From Parabacteroides gordonii MS-1 = DSM 23371 (lineage in GTDB: Bacteria > Bacteroidota > Bacteroidia > Bacteroidales > Tannerellaceae), in assembly GCF_000969825.1 (NCBI RefSeq), contig NZ_KQ033922.1:1-64000 (forward strand): a stretch of DNA of 64,000 nucleotides, given 5' to 3'. Under the pieces are notes generated by a model. That model worked only from the letters and a program-made list of their open reading frames with translations. It searched no databases and was not told where the DNA came from. The position numbers and the translations under genes are program-made. Below are positions 6,239-14,978 of this stretch, piece by piece; the stretch's first letter is position 1, and each line of letters starts with the position of its first letter.

Positions 6239-7345
6239 CTAATCATCATCCAAACAATCCAGCGGATTGGGGATTTTTGCTTTATAGGCGTTCGATACGT
6301 GCAGATAAATTGCCGTTGTTTTTATATCGGTATGTCCCATAAGTTCCTGTATGGTTCTTAGGTCTGTCCCTTGTTCCAGCAGGTGGGTGGCGAACGTGTG
6401 CCGGAGCATGTGCAGGTGTACCCGATGCTTTATTCCGGCTTTCCTTGCCGCTTCTTTCAATATCTTAACCAATGCGCTGGGCGAGTATTGTTCGCCTGCC
6501 TGTTCGCCCTCAAAAAGCCATTTTTGCGGTCTGTATTCCCGGTAGTAAGCCCTTAGTTCGTTGAGCAGCTTTTCCGACAGTAGGGAATACCTGCACTTCT
6601 TGCCTTTTCCGGCAATCCTGATTAGCATCCGTTCGCTGATGATGTCTTGGGGTGTCAGGTTCAGAAGTTCGCTTCGGCGTAGTCCGGCAGAGTAAATAAG
6701 AGAAATCATGCACCTGTGTTTCCGATTGGATAACTGTGCAAAGATGCTTTTCATTTCTTCCCGGCTTAATACTTCGGGCAATGCCTTGTACTCTTTTGCA
6801 CGGGCTATCCCGCCATAATATTGCCGCTTGCCTTTCCGGACTTTCTCGTAATAGAACTTGATAGCGTTGATGCGCATGTTCTGCTGGGTGGCGGATATGT
6901 GCTTTTCCTTTACCATGTGGAGCATATAGCTGTTTATGTCCTCGACCGTCAGCAGGTCAAGGTCTTGCCCCTTGTGGTATTCCATGAAGTCGCTGAAATA
7001 GATTTTATAGGCTTTTATGGTGGAAAGGCTGTACCGCTTCTGTTCCAGCAGTTCGAGGTAGCCTCTCGGCAGTATGTATTCCCTTTTAGGTTTGGGATGC
7101 CGCACGTAAACCCGGCTGTAATCAATATAGGCGTGGGGCGAATAGCGGTCATAGAAATCCGGCAGTTTAAAAGCGGTGGCAGGTATGTAGGCAGAACTAT
7201 TGCCTGTCTTTTCCACGTCCGTATCTTGGGCGAGCAGCAGGGCGACAGCCTGACTGTTTACATACTCTATCCGTATGTAGTCCGCACCGTTTCTTTCTTC
7301 CTTGTACAGAACGATGCTTCCTCTCTGTTTCTGAACCTTATCCAT
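6239..7345 (-). CDS. Tyrosine recombinase of the rAID array
   Basis: A 368-aa XerC/D-like phage integrase. A SAM-like core-binding domain (about residues 100-190, after GYLELLEQKRYSLSTIKAYK) precedes the catalytic domain with the full set: Arg in SAGLRRSELL, Lys in GKGKKCRYSL, the HxxR box in HLHMLRHTFATHL, His in ELMGHTD and Tyr in TAIYLHV. The approximately 90 residues in front of it are not part of a minimal Xer protein. I prefer the ATG at 7345 (MDKVQKQ) over 7390, because a -7 box at 7368-7375 would place transcription start after the upstream ATG. It reads toward the cassettes and is predicted to insert or excise them at the palindromic sites. Confidence 0.88.
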   Translation of the reverse strand: MDKVQKQRGSIVLYKEERNGADYIRIEYVNSQAVALLLAQDTDVEKTGNSSAYIPATAFKLPDFYDRYSPHAYIDYSRVYVRHPKPKREYILPRGYLELLEQKRYSLSTIKAYKIYFSDFMEYHKGQDLDLLTVEDINSYMLHMVKEKHISATQQNMRINAIKFYYEKVRKGKRQYYGGIARAKEYKALPEVLSREEMKSIFAQLSNRKHRCMISLIYSAGLRRSELLNLTPQDIISERMLIRIAGKGKKCRYSLLSEKLLNELRAYYREYRPQKWLFEGEQAGEQYSPSALVKILKEAARKAGIKHRVHLHMLRHTFATHLLEQGTDLRTIQELMGHTDIKTTAIYLHVSNAYKAKIPNPLDCLDDD

Positions 7346-7367
7346 GTCGCTGAATTTTGCTTCGCTC

Positions 7368-7375
7368 CAAAGATA
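7368..7375 (-). promoter_or_regulatory. -7 box of the recombinase promoter
   Basis: TATCTTTG on the minus strand, 23 bases before the preferred ATG. The -33 element is weak. A perfect palindrome lies just upstream (7391-7412). Confidence 0.55.
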
Positions 7376-7390
7376 AGATAAAAATATCAC

Positions 7391-7412
7391 TTTTTGAACA
7401 TCTGTTCAAAAA
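7391..7412 (-). promoter_or_regulatory. Perfect 22-bp palindrome, likely TetR operator
   Basis: TTTTTGAACA and its exact complement are separated by 2 bp. It lies between the TetR gene stop and the recombinase -7 box, at about the -25 to -45 position. Size and symmetry suit a TetR-family dimer. Confidence 0.6.
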
Positions 7413-7440
7413 TAATAGAGGTTAAAAAAACAAAAGAGTA

Positions 7441-8055
7441 TCAGGCTTTAAGCAGCGAATAGATATGGCGAAAATTTTCTGCCAGTTCGTCCACGTTCAG
7501 ACCGTTCAGAAATGCTTGTTCGTATGACAGTCCTAAAAACATTTGCCGGAACAAGATAGCCGTTTTCTTCACGTCCGTGTTGCTCCTGATTTCCCCGCTT
7601 TCTTTTGCCTTCTGTATGACTTTCTCCCATAGGTCATAGTCTTGTCGGTAGATTTTCTCAATTTTCTGCCTGATACCCGGATAGTACATGCGCACTTGTG
7701 ACAGGAAATGAAAGTAGTAGAAGTTAGGACTACAATCATGCGGGCTGCAATTATCGCCAATCAGTTCAACAATCCTTTTCATGGAAGCGGCTACTCCCGC
7801 CACGTATTGCCCGATGAACTCCGTCAACGTATCGGCAGGAGCGGCAAACTTGTTTTCCGGTTCGTGCATTTGCAACACGTATTTGTCCGCCACAGCCATG
7901 AATAAATCCAACTTGTGCGGAAAATAATAAACGATACCCGTTTTTGTCACCCCGCAGGCTTTGGCAAGCGTGATGATGCTTGCTTTCTCGTAGTTCATCC
8001 TGACAAATACGCCGAACGCTTTATCTATTACTTCTTCACGGTTAGTTATTATCAT
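7441..8055 (-). CDS. TetR/AcrR family transcriptional regulator
   Basis: A 204-aa protein with an N-terminal TetR helix-turn-helix (about residues 8-50: KASIITLAKACGVTKTGIVYYF then PHKLDLF) and a helical ligand-binding C-terminal domain. It lies in the same direction as, and immediately upstream of, the recombinase gene, with a perfect palindrome in the gap. I infer that it represses the recombinase and possibly the array and responds to an unknown ligand. A TetR gene is not something I know as a constant part of rAID clusters. Confidence 0.85.
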   Translation of the reverse strand: MIITNREEVIDKAFGVFVRMNYEKASIITLAKACGVTKTGIVYYFPHKLDLFMAVADKYVLQMHEPENKFAAPADTLTEFIGQYVAGVAASMKRIVELIGDNCSPHDCSPNFYYFHFLSQVRMYYPGIRQKIEKIYRQDYDLWEKVIQKAKESGEIRSNTDVKKTAILFRQMFLGLSYEQAFLNGLNVDELAENFRHIYSLLKA

Positions 8056-8125
8056 ACACGTTTGTTTTTAATCGGTTACGAAGATACGGATTTTGTTTTA
8101 ACCATTTGTACCCCAGTGCTTTTTT

Positions 8126-8178
8126 TTAGTGCAAGGTGCAAGTATATATTTATATATATAGCTTGCACCTTGCACTAA
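8126..8178. repeat. 17-bp perfect inverted repeat with AT-rich loop
   Basis: Arms at 8126-8142 and 8162-8178 (left arm TTAGTGCAAGGTGCAAG) around a 19-nt TA-rich loop. It has no U-tract on either side, so it is not a standard terminator. It lies at the junction between the defence array and the trp operon and could be an element end or a protein-binding site. Confidence 0.6.
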
Positions 8179-8202
8179 CCCAAAAATATTTATTATCAGA
8201 TA

Positions 8203-8234
8203 TTTGCGAGTTTCAAAAGAAAGCCGTATCTTTG
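8203..8234 (+). promoter_or_regulatory. Promoter pointing into a gene-free stretch
   Basis: TTTG (8203-8206), 20-nt spacer, TATCTTTG (8227-8234): a full Bacteroidota promoter. No open frame of note follows on the + strand before the terminator at 8394-8439. Confidence 0.55.
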
Positions 8235-8240
8235 AACCCG

Positions 8241-8439
8241 AAAGTTAGGCAGACAAACAGCGGTCAAAGTTGGACAAGCCCAACATCTGAAAATCGTTAC
8301 TGTTTCGTTACCTATTTGAAATTTTGAAAGCGAAGTAGCTGAAATATAAGCGGTTAGAGTTGTAGGTTCAAAACCCTGTCTTTCCGCGGAATTATAAATA
8401 AAAAAGTCCTGCAGTTACATGCAGGACTTTTTTATTTAT
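8241..8439 (+). ncRNA. Candidate small RNA of about 200 nt with tRNA-like pieces
   Basis: Defined by the promoter at 8203-8234 and the terminator at 8394-8439. Near its 3' side it holds a D-arm-like piece (GTAGCTG, then GCGGTTAGAG) directly followed by a T-arm-like piece (GTAGGTTCAAAACCC) and a CTTTCCGC end, with no anticodon arm. It could be a small RNA, or a worn tRNA fragment left as an attachment site. I do not recognise an Rfam family. Confidence 0.35.
8394..8439. terminator. Bidirectional terminator, 3' end of the trp operon
   Basis: Two 20-nt perfectly complementary arms (8394-8413 and 8420-8439) with AAGTCCTGCA as the GC-rich top and A/T tracts at the base on both sides. It serves the trp operon leftward and the candidate RNA rightward. 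Confidence 0.85.
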
Positions 8440-8461
8440 CCATACTTTATCTTAAATGGTA

Positions 8462-9235
8462 TTATTTCTTGAGTGCATCCAGCAGTTTATCGATTGCCTG
8501 GGCGGCTGTCGCTTCACTTTTCAGCAACTGGATAAACTTGCTGCCGATGATGGCGCCTGATGAATTGGAAGCAGCCGCATCGAAGGTCGCTTTATTGGAT
8601 ATACCGAAACCAACCAGGCGGGGATTACGCAGTTTCATGGCGTTGATGCGGCGGAAGTAGGCCTGTTTCTGTTCGTCGAAGCTCTGTTGGGCTCCGGTGG
8701 TTGCTGCACTCGATACCATATAGATGAAGCCGGAAGTATGTTCGTCGATCAGGCGGATGCGTTCTTCGGAAGTTTCCGGGGTGATGAGCATGATCATTTT
8801 CAGGTCATAACGGTCGGCGATGGCTTTGTAATCGGCCATATAGTCGGCGAAAGGCAGGTCGGGGATGATCATGCCATCTACGCCGACTTCCACACATTTC
8901 TTACAGAAGGCTTCAAAACCGAACTGCATGATCGGATTGAGGTACCCCATGAATACGAGCGGGATCTGTACCTCCCGGCGTATGTCTTTCAGCTGGTCGA
9001 ACAGGAGATGAAGCGACATGCCGTTGTGCAGTGCCTGTGTGGCAGCTTCCTGGATAACAAGGCCGTCGGCCATCGGGTCGGAGAAGGGGATACCTATTTC
9101 AACCATATTGATACCTTTGGCTTCCAGCTCTTTCAGGATGGTTACCGTATCATTCAGCGCGGGATAACCGGCTGTGAAGTAAACGGACAGGATGCCGTTC
9201 TTCTTTGTTTCGAATAGATTTGTAATACGATTCAT
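8462..9235 (-). CDS. trpA: Tryptophan synthase alpha chain
   Basis: A 257-aa TIM barrel that splits indole-3-glycerol phosphate into indole and glyceraldehyde 3-phosphate, passing indole to TrpB. Visible hallmarks: [15 protein letters not shown] with the catalytic Glu and Asp, the GMIIPDLPF loop, and phosphate-binding VGFGIS and GAIIGS near the C-terminus. Full length for the family. Last gene of the seven-gene trp operon, 15 bp after trpF and just before the terminator at 8394-8439, far from its partner trpB, which is the first gene. This split arrangement is common in Bacteroidales. Confidence 0.96.
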   Translation of the reverse strand: MNRITNLFETKKNGILSVYFTAGYPALNDTVTILKELEAKGINMVEIGIPFSDPMADGLVIQEAATQALHNGMSLHLLFDQLKDIRREVQIPLVFMGYLNPIMQFGFEAFCKKCVEVGVDGMIIPDLPFADYMADYKAIADRYDLKMIMLITPETSEERIRLIDEHTSGFIYMVSSAATTGAQQSFDEQKQAYFRRINAMKLRNPRLVGFGISNKATFDAAASNSSGAIIGSKFIQLLKSEATAAQAIDKLLDALKK

Positions 9236-9250
9236 ATGCTTGTCTTTTAT

Positions 9251-9880
9251 TTATTTCTTAATCTTATCTATAAATGTTTTTAGTTTCTCTGCATCTTTCA
9301 TGCCCGGAGCGGTTTCAAATCCGCTGTTGAGGTCGAGCCCGGCCAGTTTCGGATGATGGAAATTGCGGATGGCTTCTACGCTGTCCGGATTGATCCCGCC
9401 GCTTAGCAGGAAAGGAGTTTGCCCTTTATAGGCGGTGAGTACCGACCAGTCGAACTGCTTGCCCGAACCTCCGTATCCGTTGCATTTGGTGTCGAACAGG
9501 AAATAGTCGGCCCGGCCTTCGTAGTCGGCTGTCAGCTTTAAATCCTCTTCATCTGCAATGGAAAAAGCTTTGATGATTGCATAGCCCCGTTTCTGCAATG
9601 CATAGCAGGTGTCCGGCGATTCATTCCCATGCAACTGCAAATACCCCAGCGCATATTTATTTCCCATCTCCATCATATATTCAGGCGTTGCATCCACGAA
9701 AACACCGACCCGTACGGGCGGTCTGCGAACCGCCCTTTCCTTGCTTATCTCATCCGGAGAAAGATTTCCCGCAAAACGGGGGGAGCGGGCATAAAAGATA
9801 AACCCCATCCAGTCGGCCCCTGCTTCTGCCACCCGGCGGATATTATCCGGTTCGCGCATGCCGCATACCTTGATCAGCAT
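9251..9880 (-). CDS. trpF: Phosphoribosylanthranilate isomerase
   Basis: A 209-aa TIM barrel that converts N-phosphoribosylanthranilate to the ribulose form (CdRP). Key features: the N-terminal MLIKVCGM with the catalytic Cys, FIFYARSPRF, the FLLSGGINPD phosphate loop, and GLDLNSGFE near the C-terminus containing the catalytic Asp. Its start overlaps the end of trpC by 7 bp, which indicates translational coupling. trpC and trpF are separate here rather than fused as in E. coli. Confidence 0.95.
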   Translation of the reverse strand: MLIKVCGMREPDNIRRVAEAGADWMGFIFYARSPRFAGNLSPDEISKERAVRRPPVRVGVFVDATPEYMMEMGNKYALGYLQLHGNESPDTCYALQKRGYAIIKAFSIADEEDLKLTADYEGRADYFLFDTKCNGYGGSGKQFDWSVLTAYKGQTPFLLSGGINPDSVEAIRNFHHPKLAGLDLNSGFETAPGMKDAEKLKTFIDKIKK

Positions 9881-10686
9881 GATAGTCCTCCTATAAAGCC
9901 GGATAAGGTTTCACCCGGTTGTTCCGTTTTCATAAATGTCTCTCCGATCAGGAAGCCTCGGAAACCTGCTTCACGAAGGCTACTTACCGTGGTAGGATCG
10001 GAGATGCCGCTTTCAGAGATCAACAACGGGGAAAGATCTTTTTCTTTGGATATCTCCTGCATCTTCTCTGCCAGGCGGAACGAATTTGCCACATCCGTAT
10101 GGAAGGTACCGAGATTTCGGTTATTCACTCCCAACATATCGATATGCGGATTGAGATAGGCCAACTCTTCTTCACTATGGACTTCCAGCAATGTTTCCAA
10201 TTGCAGGGTATGAGCCAGTTCAGCTAATGCCAGGCATTGGTCGGTAGTCAGGCAGGCGGCAATCAGCAGCACGGCATCGGCTCCCATCACACGGGCCTGG
10301 TAAAGCTGGTATTCATCGATGATAAAATCCTTACGGAGCAACGGCAGGCTCACCTGTTTACGAGCCTGGCAAAGATCGCCCAGCGAACCACCGAAGAACT
10401 GCGGGTCGGTCAGGACGGAACAGGCGGAAGCTCCGGCTTTCTCATAGGCCGGTATCACGTCGGCAATGGCGGCATCCGGATGCAACCAGCCTTTCGATGG
10501 GCTTTTGCGTTTAAACTCGGCGATGATTCCCGATGAAGAAGCCGCCAGTGAGGCCCGCATCGAATAGGTGGTACGTTCTAGGCGTTCACCTCCCAATGCC
10601 AGTAATGTTTGAAGGCGGACGGCTTGTTTCTGCCGTTCTACTTCGATACGTTTGTTGGCTATGATGTCTTGTAATATATCTTTCAT
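9874..10686 (-). CDS. trpC: Indole-3-glycerol-phosphate synthase
   Basis: A 270-aa TIM barrel that closes the indole ring from CdRP with loss of CO2 and water. Catalytic elements are clear: IIAEFKRKSPSKG (Glu and Lys), VLTDPQFFGG, LPLLRKDFIID (catalytic Lys), GVNNRNL and SESGIS. It sits 2 bp from trpD and overlaps trpF, inside the trp operon. Full length with no anomalies. Confidence 0.96.
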   Translation of the reverse strand: MKDILQDIIANKRIEVERQKQAVRLQTLLALGGERLERTTYSMRASLAASSSGIIAEFKRKSPSKGWLHPDAAIADVIPAYEKAGASACSVLTDPQFFGGSLGDLCQARKQVSLPLLRKDFIIDEYQLYQARVMGADAVLLIAACLTTDQCLALAELAHTLQLETLLEVHSEEELAYLNPHIDMLGVNNRNLGTFHTDVANSFRLAEKMQEISKEKDLSPLLISESGISDPTTVSSLREAGFRGFLIGETFMKTEQPGETLSGFIGGLSC

Positions 10687-10688
10687 AC

Positions 10689-11684
10689 TTAATTATTCAG
10701 TGAAATGAACTTTTTCAGTGTCGCCAGCGCCTTGCCGCTTTCCAGCGATTCGCGTGCTTCGGCGATACAGGTTTCTATCTTTTTCTCCGGACAGATCACC
10801 TGGATGGCGAAAGCCGAATTGGCGATCACGCAGTTTTTCTGTGCCGGGGTTGCCGTATTCTTCATAACGCTGTCGAAAATGCGGGCGGCATCTTCTACGG
10901 TCTGTCCGCCGTCGAGATCCGCTTCCGTGCAACGGGCGAAACCCAGCATTTCCGGTGTGTATAACTTCTCTTTCTCCGACATGGCTACCTTAAACTCGGT
11001 AGTCAGCGATATCTCATCGAACCCGTCCAGACTGTGGACTACCGCAAAGCGGGTTCCGCTCTCCTGATACGTATAACTGTACAGGCGGAGTAACGGCAGG
11101 TTATATACGCCTAGCAACTGATAGGCCGGCATCACCGGATTTACCAACGGGCCGAGCATATTGAAGAAGCTGCGTACCCCGAGACTTTTACGTACCGGAG
11201 CGACTGCCTTCAGTGCCGGATTGAACAAAGGGGCATGAAGATAAGCGATATGGCAGGCTTCCATCGACTCGCGCAGCTTATCGATACTGTTCGTGAATTT
11301 TACTCCGTGCTGTTCCATCACATTGCTGGCACCGCTTACGGAAGTAGCCCCGTAGTTACCATGCTTTACCACATTATAACCGGCACCGGCTACCACGAAG
11401 CTGGAAGCGGTACTGATGTTGAAGGTGTTTTTACCGTCACCGCCTGTTCCTACAATGTCGATCGGCTTATAATCGGTCAGGTCGACCGGTACACGCATTT
11501 CGAGCAGGGCTTCACGGAAACCGGATAACTCTTCTACGGAAATGTTACGCATCAGGAATACCGTGATCAGGCTGGCTATCTGCGAGTCGTTATATTCTCC
11601 GGCTGCCATCCGCTGAAGTATCTGGCGGGCTTCATCCCGTCCCAGATACTGATGTTCGAATAATCTATATAATATATCTTTCAT
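10689..11684 (-). CDS. trpD: Anthranilate phosphoribosyltransferase
   Basis: A 331-aa enzyme that joins anthranilate to PRPP. The pyrophosphate-binding motif DIVGTGGDGKNTFNIST, VKHGNYGATS and the metal-binding pattern near CTEADLDGG are visible; the N-terminal helical domain (residues 1-70) precedes the catalytic domain. It stands alone and is not fused to trpG. Four bp separate it from trpG upstream and 2 bp from trpC downstream, within the operon. Confidence 0.96.
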   Translation of the reverse strand: MKDILYRLFEHQYLGRDEARQILQRMAAGEYNDSQIASLITVFLMRNISVEELSGFREALLEMRVPVDLTDYKPIDIVGTGGDGKNTFNISTASSFVVAGAGYNVVKHGNYGATSVSGASNVMEQHGVKFTNSIDKLRESMEACHIAYLHAPLFNPALKAVAPVRKSLGVRSFFNMLGPLVNPVMPAYQLLGVYNLPLLRLYSYTYQESGTRFAVVHSLDGFDEISLTTEFKVAMSEKEKLYTPEMLGFARCTEADLDGGQTVEDAARIFDSVMKNTATPAQKNCVIANSAFAIQVICPEKKIETCIAEARESLESGKALATLKKFISLNN

Positions 11685-11688
11685 TGTG

Positions 11689-12258
11689 TTATGCTTTTAA
11701 CCAGTTTTCAATAATGATCTTTCCCTTCGGAGTCAGTACCGATTCCGGGTGGAACTGAATACCCCTGACGTCATAGGTGCGGTGACGAAGTGCCATGATC
11801 TGCTTTTCTTCCATGTCTTCGGCTGTTATTTCCAGGCAGTCGGGGAAGTTCTCGCGCGACACGGCCCATGAGTGGTAACGTCCGGCACGGAAACCTGCCT
11901 CAAGTCCGGCAAACAAAGGTTCTTTCGCTGTTACCCGGATATCGGAACATACACCGTGATGAACGTCTGTCAGGTTAATCAGCGTCGCTCCGAATGCTTC
12001 GCCTATCGCCTGCTCGCCCAGGCAGACCCCCAGGATGCTTTTAGTCGGGGCATACCGGCGGATCAAGGGGAGCAGGATGCCTGCTTCTTCGGGAATACCG
12101 GGGCCCGGGGAAAGCAATATTTTGTCGAAGCGGTCAACTTCTTCCAGTGATATTTTGTCGTTGCGGTGTACTTCTACCTCTGCGCCCAGTTCCTTCAGGA
12201 TGTGTAATAAATTATAGGTGAAGGAGTCGTAATTGTCGAATAATAATATCTTGCTCAT
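11689..12258 (-). CDS. trpG: Anthranilate synthase component II (glutamine amidotransferase)
   Basis: A 189-aa class I glutamine amidotransferase that feeds ammonia to TrpE. The catalytic Cys is in GVCLGEQAIGEAFG, and the His-Glu pair in GIQFHPESVLTPKG. The N-terminal LLFDNYDSFTYN is typical. In some bacteria this subunit also serves p-aminobenzoate synthesis; whether that is so here cannot be seen. The gene lies 4 bp from trpE. Confidence 0.95.
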   Translation of the reverse strand: MSKILLFDNYDSFTYNLLHILKELGAEVEVHRNDKISLEEVDRFDKILLSPGPGIPEEAGILLPLIRRYAPTKSILGVCLGEQAIGEAFGATLINLTDVHHGVCSDIRVTAKEPLFAGLEAGFRAGRYHSWAVSRENFPDCLEITAEDMEEKQIMALRHRTYDVRGIQFHPESVLTPKGKIIIENWLKA

Positions 12259-12262
12259 AATC

Positions 12263-13669
12263 TTAATTCTTTAGTTTTGCTGCCAGGTCGATCGCTTTCT
12301 TTAAAGCTCCCAGCTTGTTATTAACTTCCTGAAGTTCGCGTTCGTCATTGCTTTTGGCAACGATACCGGCACCAGCCTGGTAATATAGTACATTGCCGCG
12401 GCTTACGAATGTACGGATGGTGATCGCCTGATTCAGATCGCCGTCCAGGCCGATAAACCCGATACAGCCGCCATAAGCTCCGCGGTTATGTTTCTCCAGG
12501 TCGGTGATCAACTGCATGGCACGTACTTTCGGGGCACCGCTCAGTGTTCCGGCAGGGAATGTATCGATATAAGTCTTAACAGGATTGCTATCGCTGTTTA
12601 CCTCGCCGCTTACACGGGATACGAGGTGGATCACATGGCTGTAATATTGTACTTCCTTATAGAAGTCGACCTGTACGTTGTGGGCATTGCGGCTCAGGTC
12701 GTTGCGGGCAAGGTCTACCAGCATGACGTGTTCGGCATTCTCTTTCGGGTCGGCCAGCAAGGCTTCGGTACGTTGTTTGTCCAGTGCTACATTTCCTGTG
12801 CGGAATGCTGTTCCGGCAATCGGGTCGATACTTGCGTGGCCTTCCGCTACTTTGCAGTGTGTCTCCGGAGAAGATCCGAAGATCCGGAAGCCGCCGAAAT
12901 CGAAGTAGAACAGATAGGGGGAAGGGTTGACGCTTCTTAAGGCACGGTACACTTTAAAGTCGTCTCCTTTGAACGGTTGCTCGAAGCGGCGGCTCAGTAC
13001 GATCTGGAAAACATCGCCACGCAGGCAGTGTTTGATGCCTTCGCGTACCATCGCTTTATATTCTTCACCGGTGATAGGGGAAGTTTCCGGGCCGGCTGTC
13101 TGGAAGTTATAGGAAGCATAGTTGCGGTTTTCGATCAGTGTCTCTATCTCTTGCAGGTGGCTGCTTTCACCTTCCTGTAATAGTTCGACTAATGTCAGTT
13201 CGTTCTTGAAATGATTGAATACCAGGATATACTTATATAATATGTATAGCATATCGGGAGCATCGTTCTCCTCGTGGTGGGCTTCCATAACCGGAATGTT
13301 CTCGAAGTAACGGACGGCATCGAAAGCTGTGTAGCCGAACAGGCCGCATACTTTCTTGTCGGCACCTTCTATGCTGTAACGACTCAGGAAAGCATTCATC
13401 GCATCGGCAACGTTATAACTTTCGGTCAACGGAGTTACTTCGCTCTGCCCGTCGGGGAAGGTTGCCGTACATTCGCCGTTATTGATGCCGATACTGGCCA
13501 GCGGACAGAGGGCGATAAACGAAAGGCTGTTCTCATTCCCGTGGAAGTCCGAACTTTCCAGCAGTGCTGACTCGGGGTAAATGTCCCGTACTTTCAGGTA
13601 AATACTTACGGGGGTATGCAGGTCGCCCAGAACCTGTTTGCTTATAGTTTTGAAGTGATAGTTTTTCAT
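12263..13669 (-). CDS. trpE: Anthranilate synthase component I
   Basis: A 468-aa chorismate-binding enzyme that makes anthranilate with TrpG. The C-terminal catalytic domain shows FQIVLSRRFE, FGSSPETH, PIAGTAFRTG, HVMLVDLARNDL, PAGTLSGAPK and RGAYGGCIG. The N-terminal domain carries an LLESSDFHGNENSLSFI stretch, corresponding to the LLES segment where tryptophan feedback binds in other TrpE proteins, so feedback inhibition is likely. Second gene of the operon, 3 bp after trpB. Confidence 0.96.
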   Translation of the reverse strand: MKNYHFKTISKQVLGDLHTPVSIYLKVRDIYPESALLESSDFHGNENSLSFIALCPLASIGINNGECTATFPDGQSEVTPLTESYNVADAMNAFLSRYSIEGADKKVCGLFGYTAFDAVRYFENIPVMEAHHEENDAPDMLYILYKYILVFNHFKNELTLVELLQEGESSHLQEIETLIENRNYASYNFQTAGPETSPITGEEYKAMVREGIKHCLRGDVFQIVLSRRFEQPFKGDDFKVYRALRSVNPSPYLFYFDFGGFRIFGSSPETHCKVAEGHASIDPIAGTAFRTGNVALDKQRTEALLADPKENAEHVMLVDLARNDLSRNAHNVQVDFYKEVQYYSHVIHLVSRVSGEVNSDSNPVKTYIDTFPAGTLSGAPKVRAMQLITDLEKHNRGAYGGCIGFIGLDGDLNQAITIRTFVSRGNVLYYQAGAGIVAKSNDERELQEVNNKLGALKKAIDLAAKLKN

Positions 13670-13672
13670 CGG

Positions 13673-14860
13673 TTACTTTCTGTTTTTATATTCAATATAG
13701 GTATCCATATCTTTATCCCCACGGCCGGAGACGGTCAGTACAACCACATCTTCCGGTTTAAAGTTCACTTTGCCGAGTGCTCCCAGCGCATGTGCGCTTT
13801 CCAGTGCCGGGATGATCCCTTCCAGGCGGGTCAGTTCGAAAGCGGCTTCCAGTGCCTCGTCATCATCGACGGCCAGGATGGAGGCCCGGTGGGAAACGGA
13901 GAGGTTGGCGTGGATCGGGCCGATACCCGGATAATCCAGTCCGGCGGAGATCGAGTAAGGTTCTTCGATCTGTCCGTCTTCACTCTGCATCACCAGCGTA
14001 CGGGCTCCGTGGATGATCCCTTTCTTACCCAGTTGGATGGTGGCGGCGCTCATACCCGAGCAGATCCCTTTTCCTCCGGCTTCAGCCAGGACAAGCTTCA
14101 CCCGTTCGTCGTTGATGAAATGATAGATCGTTCCGGCTGCATTGCTGCCACCGCCTACACAGGCGATCAGATAGTCCGGATTTTCGCGTCCTTCCTGTTC
14201 CAGAAGCTGCTTCTTTATCTCTTCGCTGATGACCGATTGCAGGCGGGCAACCATATCCGGATAAGGATGAGGGCCTACGGTAGAACCGATGATATAATAG
14301 GTATCGGAAGGATGACAGCACCAGTCGCGGATAGCTTCGTTCGTCGCATCTTTCAGTGTCATATTACCGGAGGTGACAGGGATGACTGTGGCGCCGAGCA
14401 TCTCCATTTTCTGTACATTGGCGTGTTGGCGTTCCACATCGGTCTTGCCCATATAGACGATACATTCCATATTCATCAGGGCGCAGACGGTAGCGGTGGC
14501 TACCCCGTGCTGGCCGGCTCCTGTTTCAGCGATGATACGTGTTTTACCCATGCGGCGTGCCAGCAGGATCTGTCCGATCGTGTTGTTGATCTTATGTGCT
14601 CCTGTATGGTTCAGGTCTTCCCGTTTCAGGTAGATTTTGCATCCGTACTTTTCGCTTAACCGTTTTGCCAGGTAAAGAGGAGAGGGGCGGCCTACATAAT
14701 CACGCAATAACTGGTTGAACTCCTGTTTGAAGCTTTCACTTTCCAGTACATCCAGATACGTGTTCTGTAAATTTTCCACACACTGGTGAAGGATCTCGGG
14801 GATGTATGCCCCGCCGAACTCACCGTAGTAACCATTTTTGTCCACTTGATACGTTTTCAT
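13673..14860 (-). CDS. trpB: Tryptophan synthase beta chain
   Basis: A 395-aa PLP enzyme that condenses indole with serine. The PLP lysine is about Lys90 in [11 protein letters not shown]; other marks are [23 protein letters not shown] (phosphate cradle) and [12 protein letters not shown] at the C-terminus. The length is that of the standard TrpB1 type. It is the first gene of the operon, preceded by a leader peptide and attenuator, so all seven enzymes fall under the same tryptophan-dependent control. Confidence 0.97.
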   Translation of the reverse strand: MKTYQVDKNGYYGEFGGAYIPEILHQCVENLQNTYLDVLESESFKQEFNQLLRDYVGRPSPLYLAKRLSEKYGCKIYLKREDLNHTGAHKINNTIGQILLARRMGKTRIIAETGAGQHGVATATVCALMNMECIVYMGKTDVERQHANVQKMEMLGATVIPVTSGNMTLKDATNEAIRDWCCHPSDTYYIIGSTVGPHPYPDMVARLQSVISEEIKKQLLEQEGRENPDYLIACVGGGSNAAGTIYHFINDERVKLVLAEAGGKGICSGMSAATIQLGKKGIIHGARTLVMQSEDGQIEEPYSISAGLDYPGIGPIHANLSVSHRASILAVDDDEALEAAFELTRLEGIIPALESAHALGALGKVNFKPEDVVVLTVSGRGDKDMDTYIEYKNRK

Positions 14861-14908
14861 CTTTTTGCTATATTATTTTAGTTGTATTCCGTTTGTTTGA
14901 AAAAGAAA

Positions 14909-14938
14909 AAAGGCCTGTCGCAAGTGCGACAGGCCTTT
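14909..14938 (-). terminator. trp attenuator hairpin
   Basis: Perfect 14-bp arms (AAAGGCCTGTCGCA and its complement) with a 2-nt loop, followed on the minus strand by a T-rich tract. It sits between the leader peptide stop and trpB. I could not find a convincing antiterminator by eye. Confidence 0.85.
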
Positions 14939-14978
14939 CTATGATATCTTGACTAGTATATACACAGGACTGCGTTCC

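Noticed and set aside
1-8055. Ordinary toxin-antitoxin or polymorphic-toxin operon
   Set aside because: No toxin, secretion adaptor, VgrG, Hcp or RHS sequence is visible; only immunity-like genes with cassette sites.
13616-14659. 347-codon frame antisense to trpB
   Set aside because: Mirrors trpB codon usage; no promoter or recognisable domain.
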